64,000 nt of DNA from Macrocystis pyrifera (lineage: Eukaryota; Sar; Phaeophyceae; Laminariales; Laminariaceae): NCBI GenBank assembly GCA_031763025.1, contig JASSKH010000021.1:1860001-1924000 (forward strand). Reading direction: 5' to 3'. How positions within the stretch are numbered: the first letter of the stretch is position 1; every line of letters starts with the position of its first letter. Under the pieces are notes generated by a model. That model had not been told where the DNA came from and ran no database searches. It saw only the letters and a program-made list of their open reading frames with translations. Shown piece by piece: positions 33,501 to 42,905 of this stretch. A program made the position numbers and the translations under genes.

Positions 33501-35277
33501 TCGAAACCGTGAAACGCCCTGAGATATTGCGTGCGGGAGATAATGTAGCTTTTAAGCGTGCCGGGGTCTTGGTCATCTCGGTTTGGATGAAATAACCTTG
33601 ATGGCAGAATGACATTTTGTTTTTCGCGTCGGGGGCGATACGAAGTGGGTCAGCACCGGGAAAGGACTTTGCTGTCAGCTGTTAGACCGATCGAACGTGC
33701 GAACTGAACATGCATTGGCCTGTTGATAGATCTGGTTACCCATAGGTTAAATATATTTCCCCTCGGACAACCATTGTTTTGGTCCCTATCTTGGGGCCTC
33801 AAAGGTTCATGGCGTATATAGCGCTGCTAAGAGCAGCTGGGCTCGACATTTCGTGACTCTTCCTCTCATCCGCCTTTTTGGTGTTGCACTTTCCTCTCTA
33901 TTTCAGAAACTATGTTCACGCTGGTTGAGATAGACCCTAAACGTTTGTACGTGTGTTGTTCTAGGAGCCCCTGCCAAGCCGTGAACGAATGTTGGTATTT
34001 TTTTATAGGTTTTGGCCGGAACATTGGGAGGCCCAAATGTTTTATGTAGTACAACAACCCAAACCATGCGGTGCTGTTGGGTAATGGGTTGGACAAAATG
34101 TGTTAAGTTTAAGTTCGGCTTGAATCAGCCTGTACAATGAGTTGCCCGTCCGAGCAAAGAAATACGAGTATCATTTCGTCGACCGAATGATTTACAACGC
34201 AATACTAGTACCACAATATACTGATGTAGACCAGTGACTCAGGTACAAGAGTGCTATCAGGTACCTGGTATATTTTATCAAAAACAGACGTATATAAGCT
34301 ACAAACACACGTACTTTTTAAAGTAAACATCGAGATCCGTATGATGTATGTAGTGGTTAATGCATGAGTTCCAGCACATGAGCAAAGTCGCAACCGGAAC
34401 ACAGCAGCCCTCACGTCAATAGAGGTGGTACCCGGCCTTCAGCGATATGGTCTCCCAAAGCCGTGAGATAGAGCAACAACAGAAGCAGCACCAACACCAG
34501 TACCAGCAACAACAGCAGCACAGTCTGTTGCCTCGCAACTTGTACCACATACGATCTCTCCAAGATGAAGTATCAAGACGAACACTGTTCGCGGGCGTAC
34601 TCCTGAGGTCGTTGAGTAGAAGCGACGGTTTACCCCTCTTGGTACTGCAACGAGGGATATCGACGATTCCAGACACGGCCACTGCGTGATTGAGGGGTGG
34701 TACAAATTGATGTCTAAGTTACAGCAGTGGTTGATGCAAGGAGTCGTACGGCACGGGCACAACATGGTTCTTCCCGCACGCCGGGGCGATCTCGCTGCTC
34801 GTCAATAACGCCGAAGTTGTCGTTGTTTTGGTCACTATCCCTCAAAAGGGTCCCATCGAGGTCACTGTGAAGACCAAACCCACACTTGAATACCCGTCTC
34901 GCTCGTACGACCGTCCAATACTAAAAATGAGCGACAGGAAAGCCGTCCAATGGCATTTATTGGTGCTGCACTGCAGTACAAGCCACTGCGACCTCCGGTA
35001 TTGACTTTAAAGATACTGCGCTGCCTTCAAACGCCGCATCCAGGGGGCTGGTGTTATTTGTGAACACGACGGCGGTGCAACGCGCGATGGACTCGAGGAA
35101 GCGTCCATGTGAAAGCAGCTGCCTCCTATTCTGTTCGGTATTGTAGTGTCTCTCGGGCGCTCGTAACGCCTCTCGTTCGCAACCTCTTGCTTTGTATCCC
35201 GCCTGCGCCTTGTCTCGTCTCGGCGAATGTGACCCTTTCCACAATAGGTGTTCTTCGTAGTCTCCTAGAGACGTCCG
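33501..35277. other. no supported gene; short CAG/CAA tract
   Basis: A glutamine-codon-like CAGCAACAACAG tract lies at 34478-34520. Upstream of the CCCH gene (from about 34800) the DNA becomes more GC-rich. The leader of that gene probably lies here, but no promoter element is convincing. Confidence 0.4.
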
Positions 35278-36444
35278 ATGGCAAACATGTACAGACCTGG
35301 AGTGCCCGAAGATTTCGAGCCGGGAGAGATGCGGGAGGCGCGGCCTGTTGCCAGGGCGCCAGCGCCCTGGAACGGTTGGGAGGCCGCCCGCGAAGAGCGT
35401 GTGCGGATAATGGAACGCCTGGACGACATCACCGCGCGCGTGGACGATTTCACTGCAGCCACCTATGCGCGCCTCGAGGAGCAAACTGTGACCCTCTCGC
35501 ACTTGAAGCATATGGTAACGGAGCTCCTGAATGGTGGCGGAAGGACGAGAATGAGGAACGATGGTGGCCGGGCAGACGATGCCGAGAGGGAGATCGACGG
35601 CACAGCGGACGGGGGAGGGCCAATGGCGGAGGAAAAACGGGCGCAGAAGCTCCTGGCGAGGCGGCGTTCCATAATGTGGGGCAACCCAGCCACCCGCGCA
35701 TGGTGGCTTCTTTCGGGAGACTTGCCTAAAAACAGTCTTCACCGTACAGAGCTGCGCGACTTGCTGCACAAGAAAGCGCTAGTGACGGCGGCAGTCGCCA
35801 CCCAGCTTCAAACGCTTTCCGCATTGGACGTGGGCTCGTTTTTGCCTCCGGGGATCGACCTGGACGTCGCGTCAAACCTCTTGATCGACCGCCAGATGCG
35901 AGTTCTGGGGAATGCGATTGTGATGGTCGCGGGAGAGGAAGACTCGAACGCGGGTCGAACACGCGCATCGCAACTCAGCGACGCGTTCAACGAGGGCATC
36001 ATGATGGTGGAAGACCACTGCATGCAGCAACTTGCGGCCCTCCAACAACCGGACAATCGGAGGAGAATGGTGGAGGTGGTCAACGATGACCTCTACGCGT
36101 GGACGTCAGCGCTGCACGGCGTCTCCGCGGCCGCAGGGCGCAGGTGGACCTCGGCCCCCGGGATCGTCGACCTGCCGCCGGTGGTAGTTCCCGCTTGGAC
36201 AAAGCTGCGCGCCTACATCGGCACCGGTGTCGTCCGTGACGACCCGCCACCCAAAAAAAGGAACCCTACTGCCTCCGTGGGGCGTCCTTCTGGGAAACGG
36301 GGGCGAAAGGAGACCATCAAGACCTGTTTTCAATGGGAAAAAAAGAAGACGTGCCGCTTCGGAGATGCTTGCGTGTATGCCCATGACCCGGATACCAAAC
36401 GGATGGAGGCAGGCGGTGACGCCGTTGGAGAGGCTGGCGCGTGA
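35278..36444 (+). CDS. CCCH-type zinc finger protein, single exon, function unknown
   Basis: An intact frame of 388 codons opens with ATGGCAAACATG and has an in-frame TAG 12 bases upstream, so this start is well bounded. Residues about 30-90 are acidic/basic and helix-prone (AREERVRIMERLDDITARVD), compatible with a coiled coil. A mid-region beginning WWLLSGDLPKNSLHRTELRD follows and is not recognised. A basic stretch (PPKKRNPT, then GKRGRKE) lies at about 320-345. Near the C-terminus C350, C359, C365 and H369 form a CX8CX5CX3H finger in the context KKTCRFGDACVYAHD. Such fingers usually bind RNA, so RNA binding is inference. No reverse transcriptase or LTR lies beside it, but a Gag-like origin cannot be excluded. 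The GC-rich composition stands out from its flanks. Confidence 0.7.
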   Translation: MANMYRPGVPEDFEPGEMREARPVARAPAPWNGWEAAREERVRIMERLDDITARVDDFTAATYARLEEQTVTLSHLKHMVTELLNGGGRTRMRNDGGRADDAEREIDGTADGGGPMAEEKRAQKLLARRRSIMWGNPATRAWWLLSGDLPKNSLHRTELRDLLHKKALVTAAVATQLQTLSALDVGSFLPPGIDLDVASNLLIDRQMRVLGNAIVMVAGEEDSNAGRTRASQLSDAFNEGIMMVEDHCMQQLAALQQPDNRRRMVEVVNDDLYAWTSALHGVSAAAGRRWTSAPGIVDLPPVVVPAWTKLRAYIGTGVVRDDPPPKKRNPTASVGRPSGKRGRKETIKTCFQWEKKKTCRFGDACVYAHDPDTKRMEAGGDAVGEAGA

Positions 36445-39327
36445 GGCGGAGCAAGGGGCAGGCGCACTAACTAGCCTCGACGTCGAGTGATGGTGGCGGT
36501 GGTGTGACGGGGGGAAGAAACCGAGATTTTTGCTTTGTCGAAACTTGCTGCGCCAGAATTCCTTGTCGTAGGGATGCGGGGCTCACCACCTTTGGCGAGG
36601 CCTTCCCCAGGCCAAGCACAAGCAGCAGGAGAAACGAAGAGCTAAAGGTTAAGTTTTGTTTTGTTTTTCGAAGCTCTGTAAGAGCCACAGATACGGATTT
36701 CCTTTAGTGGTGTGGGATATATACGGGAGTATATGGGAAGGGTAGATGCACCAACCGCGGGAGGTGTTGCCGCTGTTTTATCCTACTCTACCTGAGAAGA
36801 ACTGTCTGTTTATTTTTTTTTCAGATTTCGGTTACCATTGGTAAACGAGGGAATTGTCGCGCGTGCCCGTGGTGCCGCGGCCGAAAAACAAATATATGAA
36901 TGCGTTCAGCCAGTCGGGTTTGCCCTCAGGCAGGTCATTGCAGGATAAGTGCCCAGTGCGGCGGGGTTAGCATCAGCACTCTCAACGGGGCACACATGCT
37001 CATGATCGGTCCCCGAATTCCACACCGACGTTGCGCTTTGAAGTATACTCATCGCCGAAGCAGCTGTTTCCATAATTTGTACGCTGGCTGCTGCACCTCT
37101 GCAAAATTCTGGTAGTTGGGACCGACATGGCCATCGACGTCCCGAGGTTGTAGAAGATTGTGCCCTGATCGGCAATTCCGAGAGCACGCCTCTTTTCTTG
37201 TAGGCACATCAAGAAACAGTTGAGGGTTAGATAGCGGTCCAAGCTGTACGAACAAGTTATCCGAAACGCCGGGGAATCGTGACACGCCCTACCGGACAGT
37301 GCGTCCGCCAACCCCTCGGTTCCGGCGGTGTTGTGATGCTGGCGCGGACGACCGGTGCCGGAGCGAGTGAGGAGATAGAAACCCCAAGTGTTTATGGGCA
37401 CGACTGCGATCACGTATTTTGATAGGCATAGGTATCGCGTGGTTTTTGTGTATGGGCGGGCAAGCGGTTGCAAACGCAACCGCAGAAGGGGCCGCCGTAT
37501 CTCCAAACTAAGGCTTTCTTCCGATTACGCTCTGTGTCGGAGGAATTGACCGTTCTTCCGATTTCGCTGTGTTGTAGGAACTGGCCGTTCGGAACAGCGA
37601 TCTCGGCCATGCAAGACCACGTGCAATATTGAGGTACGTCTACGAGGGTACGCACGTCATCACGAGTGGTAGCGTGTAGTTCGCGGGCCATGGGATTGAA
37701 TGTTCTGCGTTACTCGCCGAGCAATCGTTGCAGGGTGACGATGCCGTACGATAGCACAGTTAATTGCAGTTGCAGCTGCGGTACAATGGTTGGATTTCGA
37801 TCGAAGAGGTTGCATGTGGCTGCGTTTGCAGTTCTCCCATATGTTTGCTAAACGCCGTGCGGTGTAGTTCTACTGCCGTAGGAGATGTAGAGGTTTTTGT
37901 TGGTACTCTTGGTGCCGGTTTGATGGGACTCAGGCAAGCTCTTGCCTTGTTTCCCCACTCGCCAGTTTGCTGTGGTAAGCTGACGGCGTCATGCAACGTC
38001 GGATGTAACCCTTGGGCCGGTCCAAGGTCTAGTTATTATTGTTTTGGCGTTGCAGTGCGCTGTCTAGTGCAACGCCGCATATACAATACTGGGTAGACTT
38101 GCTTCTGCAGTACCTTTCGCATTTCTTCGTCCCTGACCGACGGAGTGTCGCCAACCGCGTCGAAGCTCAATGACGTCCTAAACAATATAACTGAGCTAAG
38201 TTTCGAGTCCGTGTCCAGGGTCGAGTAGAGGTGGCGCCGTCTCCGTATGAACGGGCACTGCTGTCTTGTTTCACAACGCCACCCCGATTCGTTGTACCAA
38301 AACCGATACCAACATTGTCAAAAGCGAAGTGTTGTAACCAGTCATTGAGAGCCCGAGGCCCGCACACCCCCAGTGTTGCCTGTGCGGAGTGGCTTGCGCG
38401 TGTGGCCGGTAGGGGTGTCGTCGCAAGCGGGAACGGGTTGTGATATGGCGGCAAAGGGCGGTGGGAGTTTGGTTGGAATATGGTTGGTTTGAGTTTGGTT
38501 GGAATATAGTTGGTTTTCGTAATTGTATGGAAGAAGCGGAACAGGTGTCCCGTAAGGTAGCACAAGGCCAGTAGGGGATTGCCAAAGGCAACCGATCTAG
38601 AACAGCGTAAACCGTCTCTCTTAGATTGGCGCTTGTATCGTGGTGTGCGGCATCACCCAGACACTCGTCGCGTGCATCGTACCACTCAGGTGAGAAAGGT
38701 ACAAGCTTGGCATTTTGGCCAAGTATTGGGTGCTGGAGAGTACGCCCCATCACCCGCTGCAAGCAAGCAGCGCCTTGCGCTTGGGGCTGGCGGTTGCACG
38801 AAGAAACTAGATGGGGTGCCGCGAGAGCGGACGTGGAAGGTTGATGAGATTAGTAGGTTTTGTATTCTCAATGACACAAACGGCGCAGTACCGATGTCTC
38901 GTATACCTAGCAGAAGATCGGCAAGGAATCGCAAAGGCAGCCGGGCCTATATACAGAGTACAGTAGTCTTGCGCCAAGATTGTTGCGCCTTCGCGTCGCT
39001 AAACGAAGCTGCCCCCCTCCTTCACCTCCTGACCATGCGTTGGCGGTCGGTTTGAGGTACGGGGAGGCCACTATTGAAACCCCGAGATCTCGGTGGCCGC
39101 TCCACCCTTTTTCCTATCGAGGAGGAGTCGACAAGATTAGCTACCTCGTCCTTCTTCCCGAGCAGGCCTACGGGAAGGAAGCCCTCTCCGGTGGGCACTT
39201 CGTTGCCACCCATCCGAGCCCCGTTCTTGAAGTCGCCGACTGGGTCTGTAGGCCCTTTTGTCTTCACGCACAATAGCCCACGTGCGCAGCGCTCCTTTGG
39301 GTCCAGTGGAGTAGGAAAACCCTGACA
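36445..39327. other. no supported gene; small repeats
   Basis: Just downstream of the CCCH gene is a T-rich stretch (36650-36670) that may hold its 3' end. Repeats related to 32130-32220 lie at 38531-38610 and 38892-38960. Multiple GTTTGGTTGGAATA words occur at 38465-38515. From about 39000 GC rises toward the NADAR gene. Confidence 0.4.
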
Positions 39328-39522
39328 ATGTCGGACGAGCCAGTGGTAACTCCACGTTCTCCGGTCAGATTAACTGCACGGCATGCCCGTAAAAATCGAA
39401 AGATCGCAGCTGTCGTCAGGCAGGAAGGGGTCAGAGAGCCCTGCCCCCCTCGTCCTAAGATAGAGACCATCGGGTGCAGTAATAGAACCATCTGGCCATT
39501 TTTCGCCTGCGAGCGATGGTGA
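39328..39522 (+). CDS. possible first exon of the NADAR gene
   Basis: An ATG-started frame (MSDEPVVTPRSP...) of 64 codons lies just upstream of the NADAR frame, in the same reading phase. Three in-frame stops between 39520 and 39543 separate them. The NADAR frame itself has no in-frame ATG before its conserved block, so an upstream exon joined by an intron is expected. GT donors lie inside this frame and AG acceptors lie near 39550, 39568 and 39580. The exact splice is not determinable by eye, and this frame may be unrelated. Confidence 0.3.
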   Translation: MSDEPVVTPRSPVRLTARHARKNRKIAAVVRQEGVREPCPPRPKIETIGCSNRTIWPFFACERW

Positions 39523-39543
39523 CACTTAAGCTAGTTTATGTAG

Positions 39544-40054
39544 AACCAGACTCGTCTCGTGCACCAGGCCCAGTGTATTCAGAGAAGTACACTGCAACCC
39601 CCCAACACCGCTACTGCGGCCACCGACGGCTCGGCACCGTCGTCGTCTGACCCCACTCTCGAGTATTCAACGGAGCAGATCCCCCTCCTAGTTTCACATC
39701 GGTCTCCCTCATCGTTTGTCGTTCACGACGCGCCGTATTCCTGCGCGGAGCAGTATGTGATGGCTAAAAAGGCTCGCCCTTTCCAGAAGCACGGCGCAGC
39801 GGAGCTGACAGTGTCCTCGCCAGATCCACGCGAACACAAATGCACCGGTCGAGGCGTGATTAACTTCGACTGCGCAATTTGGGACCGCGTTCGGGAAGAC
39901 GCCGTCCGTGCTGCTACTCTTCTCAAGTTTACGCAGACCCCGGTCATGAAGCAGCACGTTTTGGGCACTGGCATTAAACTTTTGACTGAAACCAGCCCAT
40001 TTGACCCCGTGTTGGGCATCGGTCTCTGGGCGGACGATCCCGAAGCCCAAGGTC
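39544..40054 (+). pseudogene. NADAR-domain protein, 5' part, cut by Ty3 insertion
   Basis: NADAR (DUF1768, YbiA-like) proteins are N-glycosidases. Known members act on riboflavin-pathway intermediates or on ADP-ribosylated substrates. The substrate here is unknown. Recognisable blocks in order are SSFVVHDAPYSCAEQYVMA (about 39712-39768), KKARPF, GRGVINFD followed by W-D-R-V (about 39850-39885), LLKFTQTP (about 39920-39945), VLGTGIKLLTETSPFDPVLG (about 39958-40017) and GIGLWADDP (about 40018-40044). The expected C-terminal W-x-G-x2-x2-G block is not reached, because at 40055 the frame enters the LTR of a Ty3 element. Translation would add about 25 LTR-encoded residues and stop at 40132-40134. 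The continuation lies at 45815-45922. No in-frame ATG precedes the domain, so the 5' end is spliced or missing. Confidence 0.88.
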
Positions 40055-40286
40055 TATGGCCTCTGCCAGATGATATCAGCAAGAGGGCTTCCAGCGAGGG
40101 ACTCCACCAGTCTCGCTGGCCTCGCACTCAGTAAGTCTTGTTCTTAGAGCTTGTATTATCACGGAGTGATCCTCATCGGACCACGAGCCAGGTGGCTAGG
40201 GGACATCACACAGGATCCCCGGCCACTGCTCCACTCACACATGCGATTACACTGAAACCTCCACGGCTTGGTATCTTTTGGCTACA
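40055..40286 (-). repeat. Ty3 3' LTR
   Basis: It is 232 bases, identical by eye to 45583-45814. On the plus strand it starts TATGGCCTCTGCC and ends TTGGCTACA. Confidence 0.95.
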
Positions 40287-40364
40287 GCACCCCCAAAGCG
40301 AGTTCACTCGACACGAACGAGCTTGACAAAACCAAAAAACCAAGACGAAATCGCATGCGGCAAA

Positions 40365-42905
40365 TCACAAATCAATGCTGAACTCTGAAGCAATTTTAAT
40401 CTTGAGCGCACGGGTCATCCGTAATTTGCGCAATTCCTTCACGACGAATTCAGGCGCAGCAGAATAAATCGACCGCAAAGACTCCCACGTGCGCTCCTCT
40501 GCTTCGAAACCATCCCAATCGACCAAGACAATCACCTCGTTGGCATCATCTTCGGCCACATGCACCAAAGCATTCATGCGGCATTCACCCTGCGCAAAGG
40601 AATGTTGGAAAACATCCTTCAGATCAGCGGTGACGTTCAACGTCGCATCCGCATAAAATCGTAAACGAGCCACGTGAGCTTGATGCACCTTCCCAGAAAC
40701 GATGTTCTGAACTGAGTACACATGATCATGATCAGCTGCTACCACACGCCACGGACCAGTCCATGTGGACAACAATTTCGGTGTGACACCCTGCCGACGA
40801 ACACGAGCATACAACACGAAATCACCAACCGCAAATTTTGGCAACACCACCTGGCCCTGAGCCTGTTTACGTTTGTTGTCGCGAGACACGGCAACAGCTG
40901 CGCGAATATCGGCGCAAAATCTCTCCTGCTCTGCAACGACTTCACGGACGTTCGCACGCAACAAGTCAGCATTCATCACGTCAACATTCCACCTGCCATC
41001 AGACTCAGAAACGAGCGCCGAGAAATCGGTACGCGGAGCACGCCCAAACATCACGCTGTACGGAGTGCTTCGGTAACGTTCACGAAACGAAGTGTTCAAG
41101 GCCCACTGAGCGGCCGGCAAAACATCAACCCACTCCGAAACCTGACGACGCTGTTCTGACAGAATGGAACGCAGAGCACGTACCACCTCTTTTACCATGC
41201 GTTCACACGTACCGTTCGACCACGGCGTGTAAGCGACAGCAAAACGATGTTCGATGTGCAACGCGTCGCTCAACAAAGCAAGCACCCTGTTCTTGAAATG
41301 CGTGGCGGTATCACTCACCCACACACGCGGCACCCCCAAAGTCTTACACCAGGCTAGCAAATGCTTCGCTGTGACCTCGGCTGTACAAGCCTCGGCCGGT
41401 TCCAACGCCACGTAGTTGGACAAATCATCCATGATGACCAAAACATATCGGAAACCATCCTCATCAGGCAGGCCATCGCTACCTTCGGGCCCGCTGTGGC
41501 CAACATACAAAAAATCAAAGTGCACCACTTCTCCCGGAGCGGTACCATGCACCGTGTCTCCGTAGGGACGAGGAATGAGTGCACCTGCACGCGTGTCTAC
41601 ACAGTGCAAACACTGGCGAACGAATTCGCGAACCTGAGAATCCATGTGAGGCCAAACACAATATTCCTTCAGGCGAAACAAAGTCGGCGCCACACCACGG
41701 TGACCAGCCGAGCGCATGTGCGCGCACACCATCAAACGAGTTTGAAGAGCAAGATCATCCGGCGGAATCCACAAGACGTCACGCACCCCAACACGCACAC
41801 GAAACAAACCATCATCGGCCAAGGTAGCTTGACCGAAGGTTGTCGAAAATTCATGAACACCAACGCCGATACGAGCGACAGACCTTTGTTGCGAGGCACG
41901 AATCACATCCAATGCGGGAAGCGAATCGTCAGCATTACATGGGCTGTGCACGGCAACCGAACGAACAGGCACCGTAGGAACTTTGACCCAACGAGACAAC
42001 AGATCCCCCCAACAGTTTCGATCGCCAGGGATGTGTTCGATTGCATAGCGGTATTGTCCTAAAACACCCTTCCAATTCTCTAGGCGTTGTGCCATGGTCT
42101 TTGTGACCGTCGTGACACACTTCTCCGGATTGAAAATGTACTGCAAGTTTCGATGATCAGTAAAGATATGAACACCACCCCAAAGCAGGTATTCGAGCCT
42201 CCGGAACGTATTAACGATCGCAAAACCTTCTTTGTCGACAGTCGCCCAGCGCAACTGCGAACCTGTGAACGAACCACTCAGAAATCCGAGAGGCTCGTGA
42301 GACATGCTTTCCAACGCCAATCCACTGCGAAATTCGTGTTCAGGCACTTGGGTGAGAAAACTACCCCAATGGAAATCAGAAGCGTCAGGAAACATCAAAA
42401 CAACGCACCCGGGACGAGGATGATGAAGCGGCACTGCTTGCGCCACCAAACCCCGTGCGGCATTCCACGCCCGCACCCGATCCTCCGTCCACGCGGTATC
42501 CTTGATGACACGATTGCGCGCCACTCGCTTAGTCCGACGTGTAGCCCCAACAAGGAGCTCCTCCAAAAAATCACGTAACGGTGCTACCGTTTCCGCTAAA
42601 CGTGGTAACGATGTACGCAACCAGTTGACAGCCTGCAAGAATTGCATTAGTTCTCCAGCGTTTTCGGGACGACGCATTTCACTTAAACCTTGCACTCGAG
42701 CGGGGTCATGGGACACGACACCATTGGAATACACCTTACCACACCAGACCAGTTCACGAGAGAAGAAGGTACACTTGTGGGCGGCGACAAACAGTCCAAC
42801 ATTCTCCAGGCGTTCAAGAATGTCATCAAGCAGCTGCAGAAGAGCTTCTTCGGTGTCTGCGAAAAAAGAAAACGTCATCGACCCAAACTTTGCAATCCAA
42901 ACCAC
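40365..42905 (-). CDS. Ty3 Pol, C-terminal part: RT thumb, RNase H, integrase, chromodomain
   Basis: This frame of 846 codons has no natural ATG start and is the continuation of the frame ending at 42826, displaced by +1. It opens with the RT thumb (ADTEEALLQLLDDILERL). RNase H follows with FPDASDFHWGS at about residue 173 and FTDHRNLQYI. The integrase has an HHCC zinc domain (HMRSAGHRG at about 393, then CLHC at about 433) and a DDE core with HFDFLYVG, VSDTATHF and NGTCERMVKE (about 465, 528 and 567). A GPY-like STWTGPWRVV block precedes a C-terminal chromodomain-like segment (VLVDWDGFEAEERTWESL, about 788-805). Chromodomains of this class steer integration to marked chromatin. All catalytic residues I can see are intact. 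Confidence 0.92.
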   Translation of the reverse strand: MVWIAKFGSMTFSFFADTEEALLQLLDDILERLENVGLFVAAHKCTFFSRELVWCGKVYSNGVVSHDPARVQGLSEMRRPENAGELMQFLQAVNWLRTSLPRLAETVAPLRDFLEELLVGATRRTKRVARNRVIKDTAWTEDRVRAWNAARGLVAQAVPLHHPRPGCVVLMFPDASDFHWGSFLTQVPEHEFRSGLALESMSHEPLGFLSGSFTGSQLRWATVDKEGFAIVNTFRRLEYLLWGGVHIFTDHRNLQYIFNPEKCVTTVTKTMAQRLENWKGVLGQYRYAIEHIPGDRNCWGDLLSRWVKVPTVPVRSVAVHSPCNADDSLPALDVIRASQQRSVARIGVGVHEFSTTFGQATLADDGLFRVRVGVRDVLWIPPDDLALQTRLMVCAHMRSAGHRGVAPTLFRLKEYCVWPHMDSQVREFVRQCLHCVDTRAGALIPRPYGDTVHGTAPGEVVHFDFLYVGHSGPEGSDGLPDEDGFRYVLVIMDDLSNYVALEPAEACTAEVTAKHLLAWCKTLGVPRVWVSDTATHFKNRVLALLSDALHIEHRFAVAYTPWSNGTCERMVKEVVRALRSILSEQRRQVSEWVDVLPAAQWALNTSFRERYRSTPYSVMFGRAPRTDFSALVSESDGRWNVDVMNADLLRANVREVVAEQERFCADIRAAVAVSRDNKRKQAQGQVVLPKFAVGDFVLYARVRRQGVTPKLLSTWTGPWRVVAADHDHVYSVQNIVSGKVHQAHVARLRFYADATLNVTADLKDVFQHSFAQGECRMNALVHVAEDDANEVIVLVDWDGFEAEERTWESLRSIYSAAPEFVVKELRKLRMTRALKIKIASEFSIDL

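Noticed and set aside
34447..34689. Glutamine-rich frame near 34.5 kb
   Set aside because: It comes from a short CAG/CAA tract and there is no supported gene around it.
42826..42905. Programmed +1 frameshift as the normal expression mode of the young Ty3 element
   Set aside because: It lies inside the RT palm at a T homopolymer. A simple indel explains it better, though it is kept as a finding to check.
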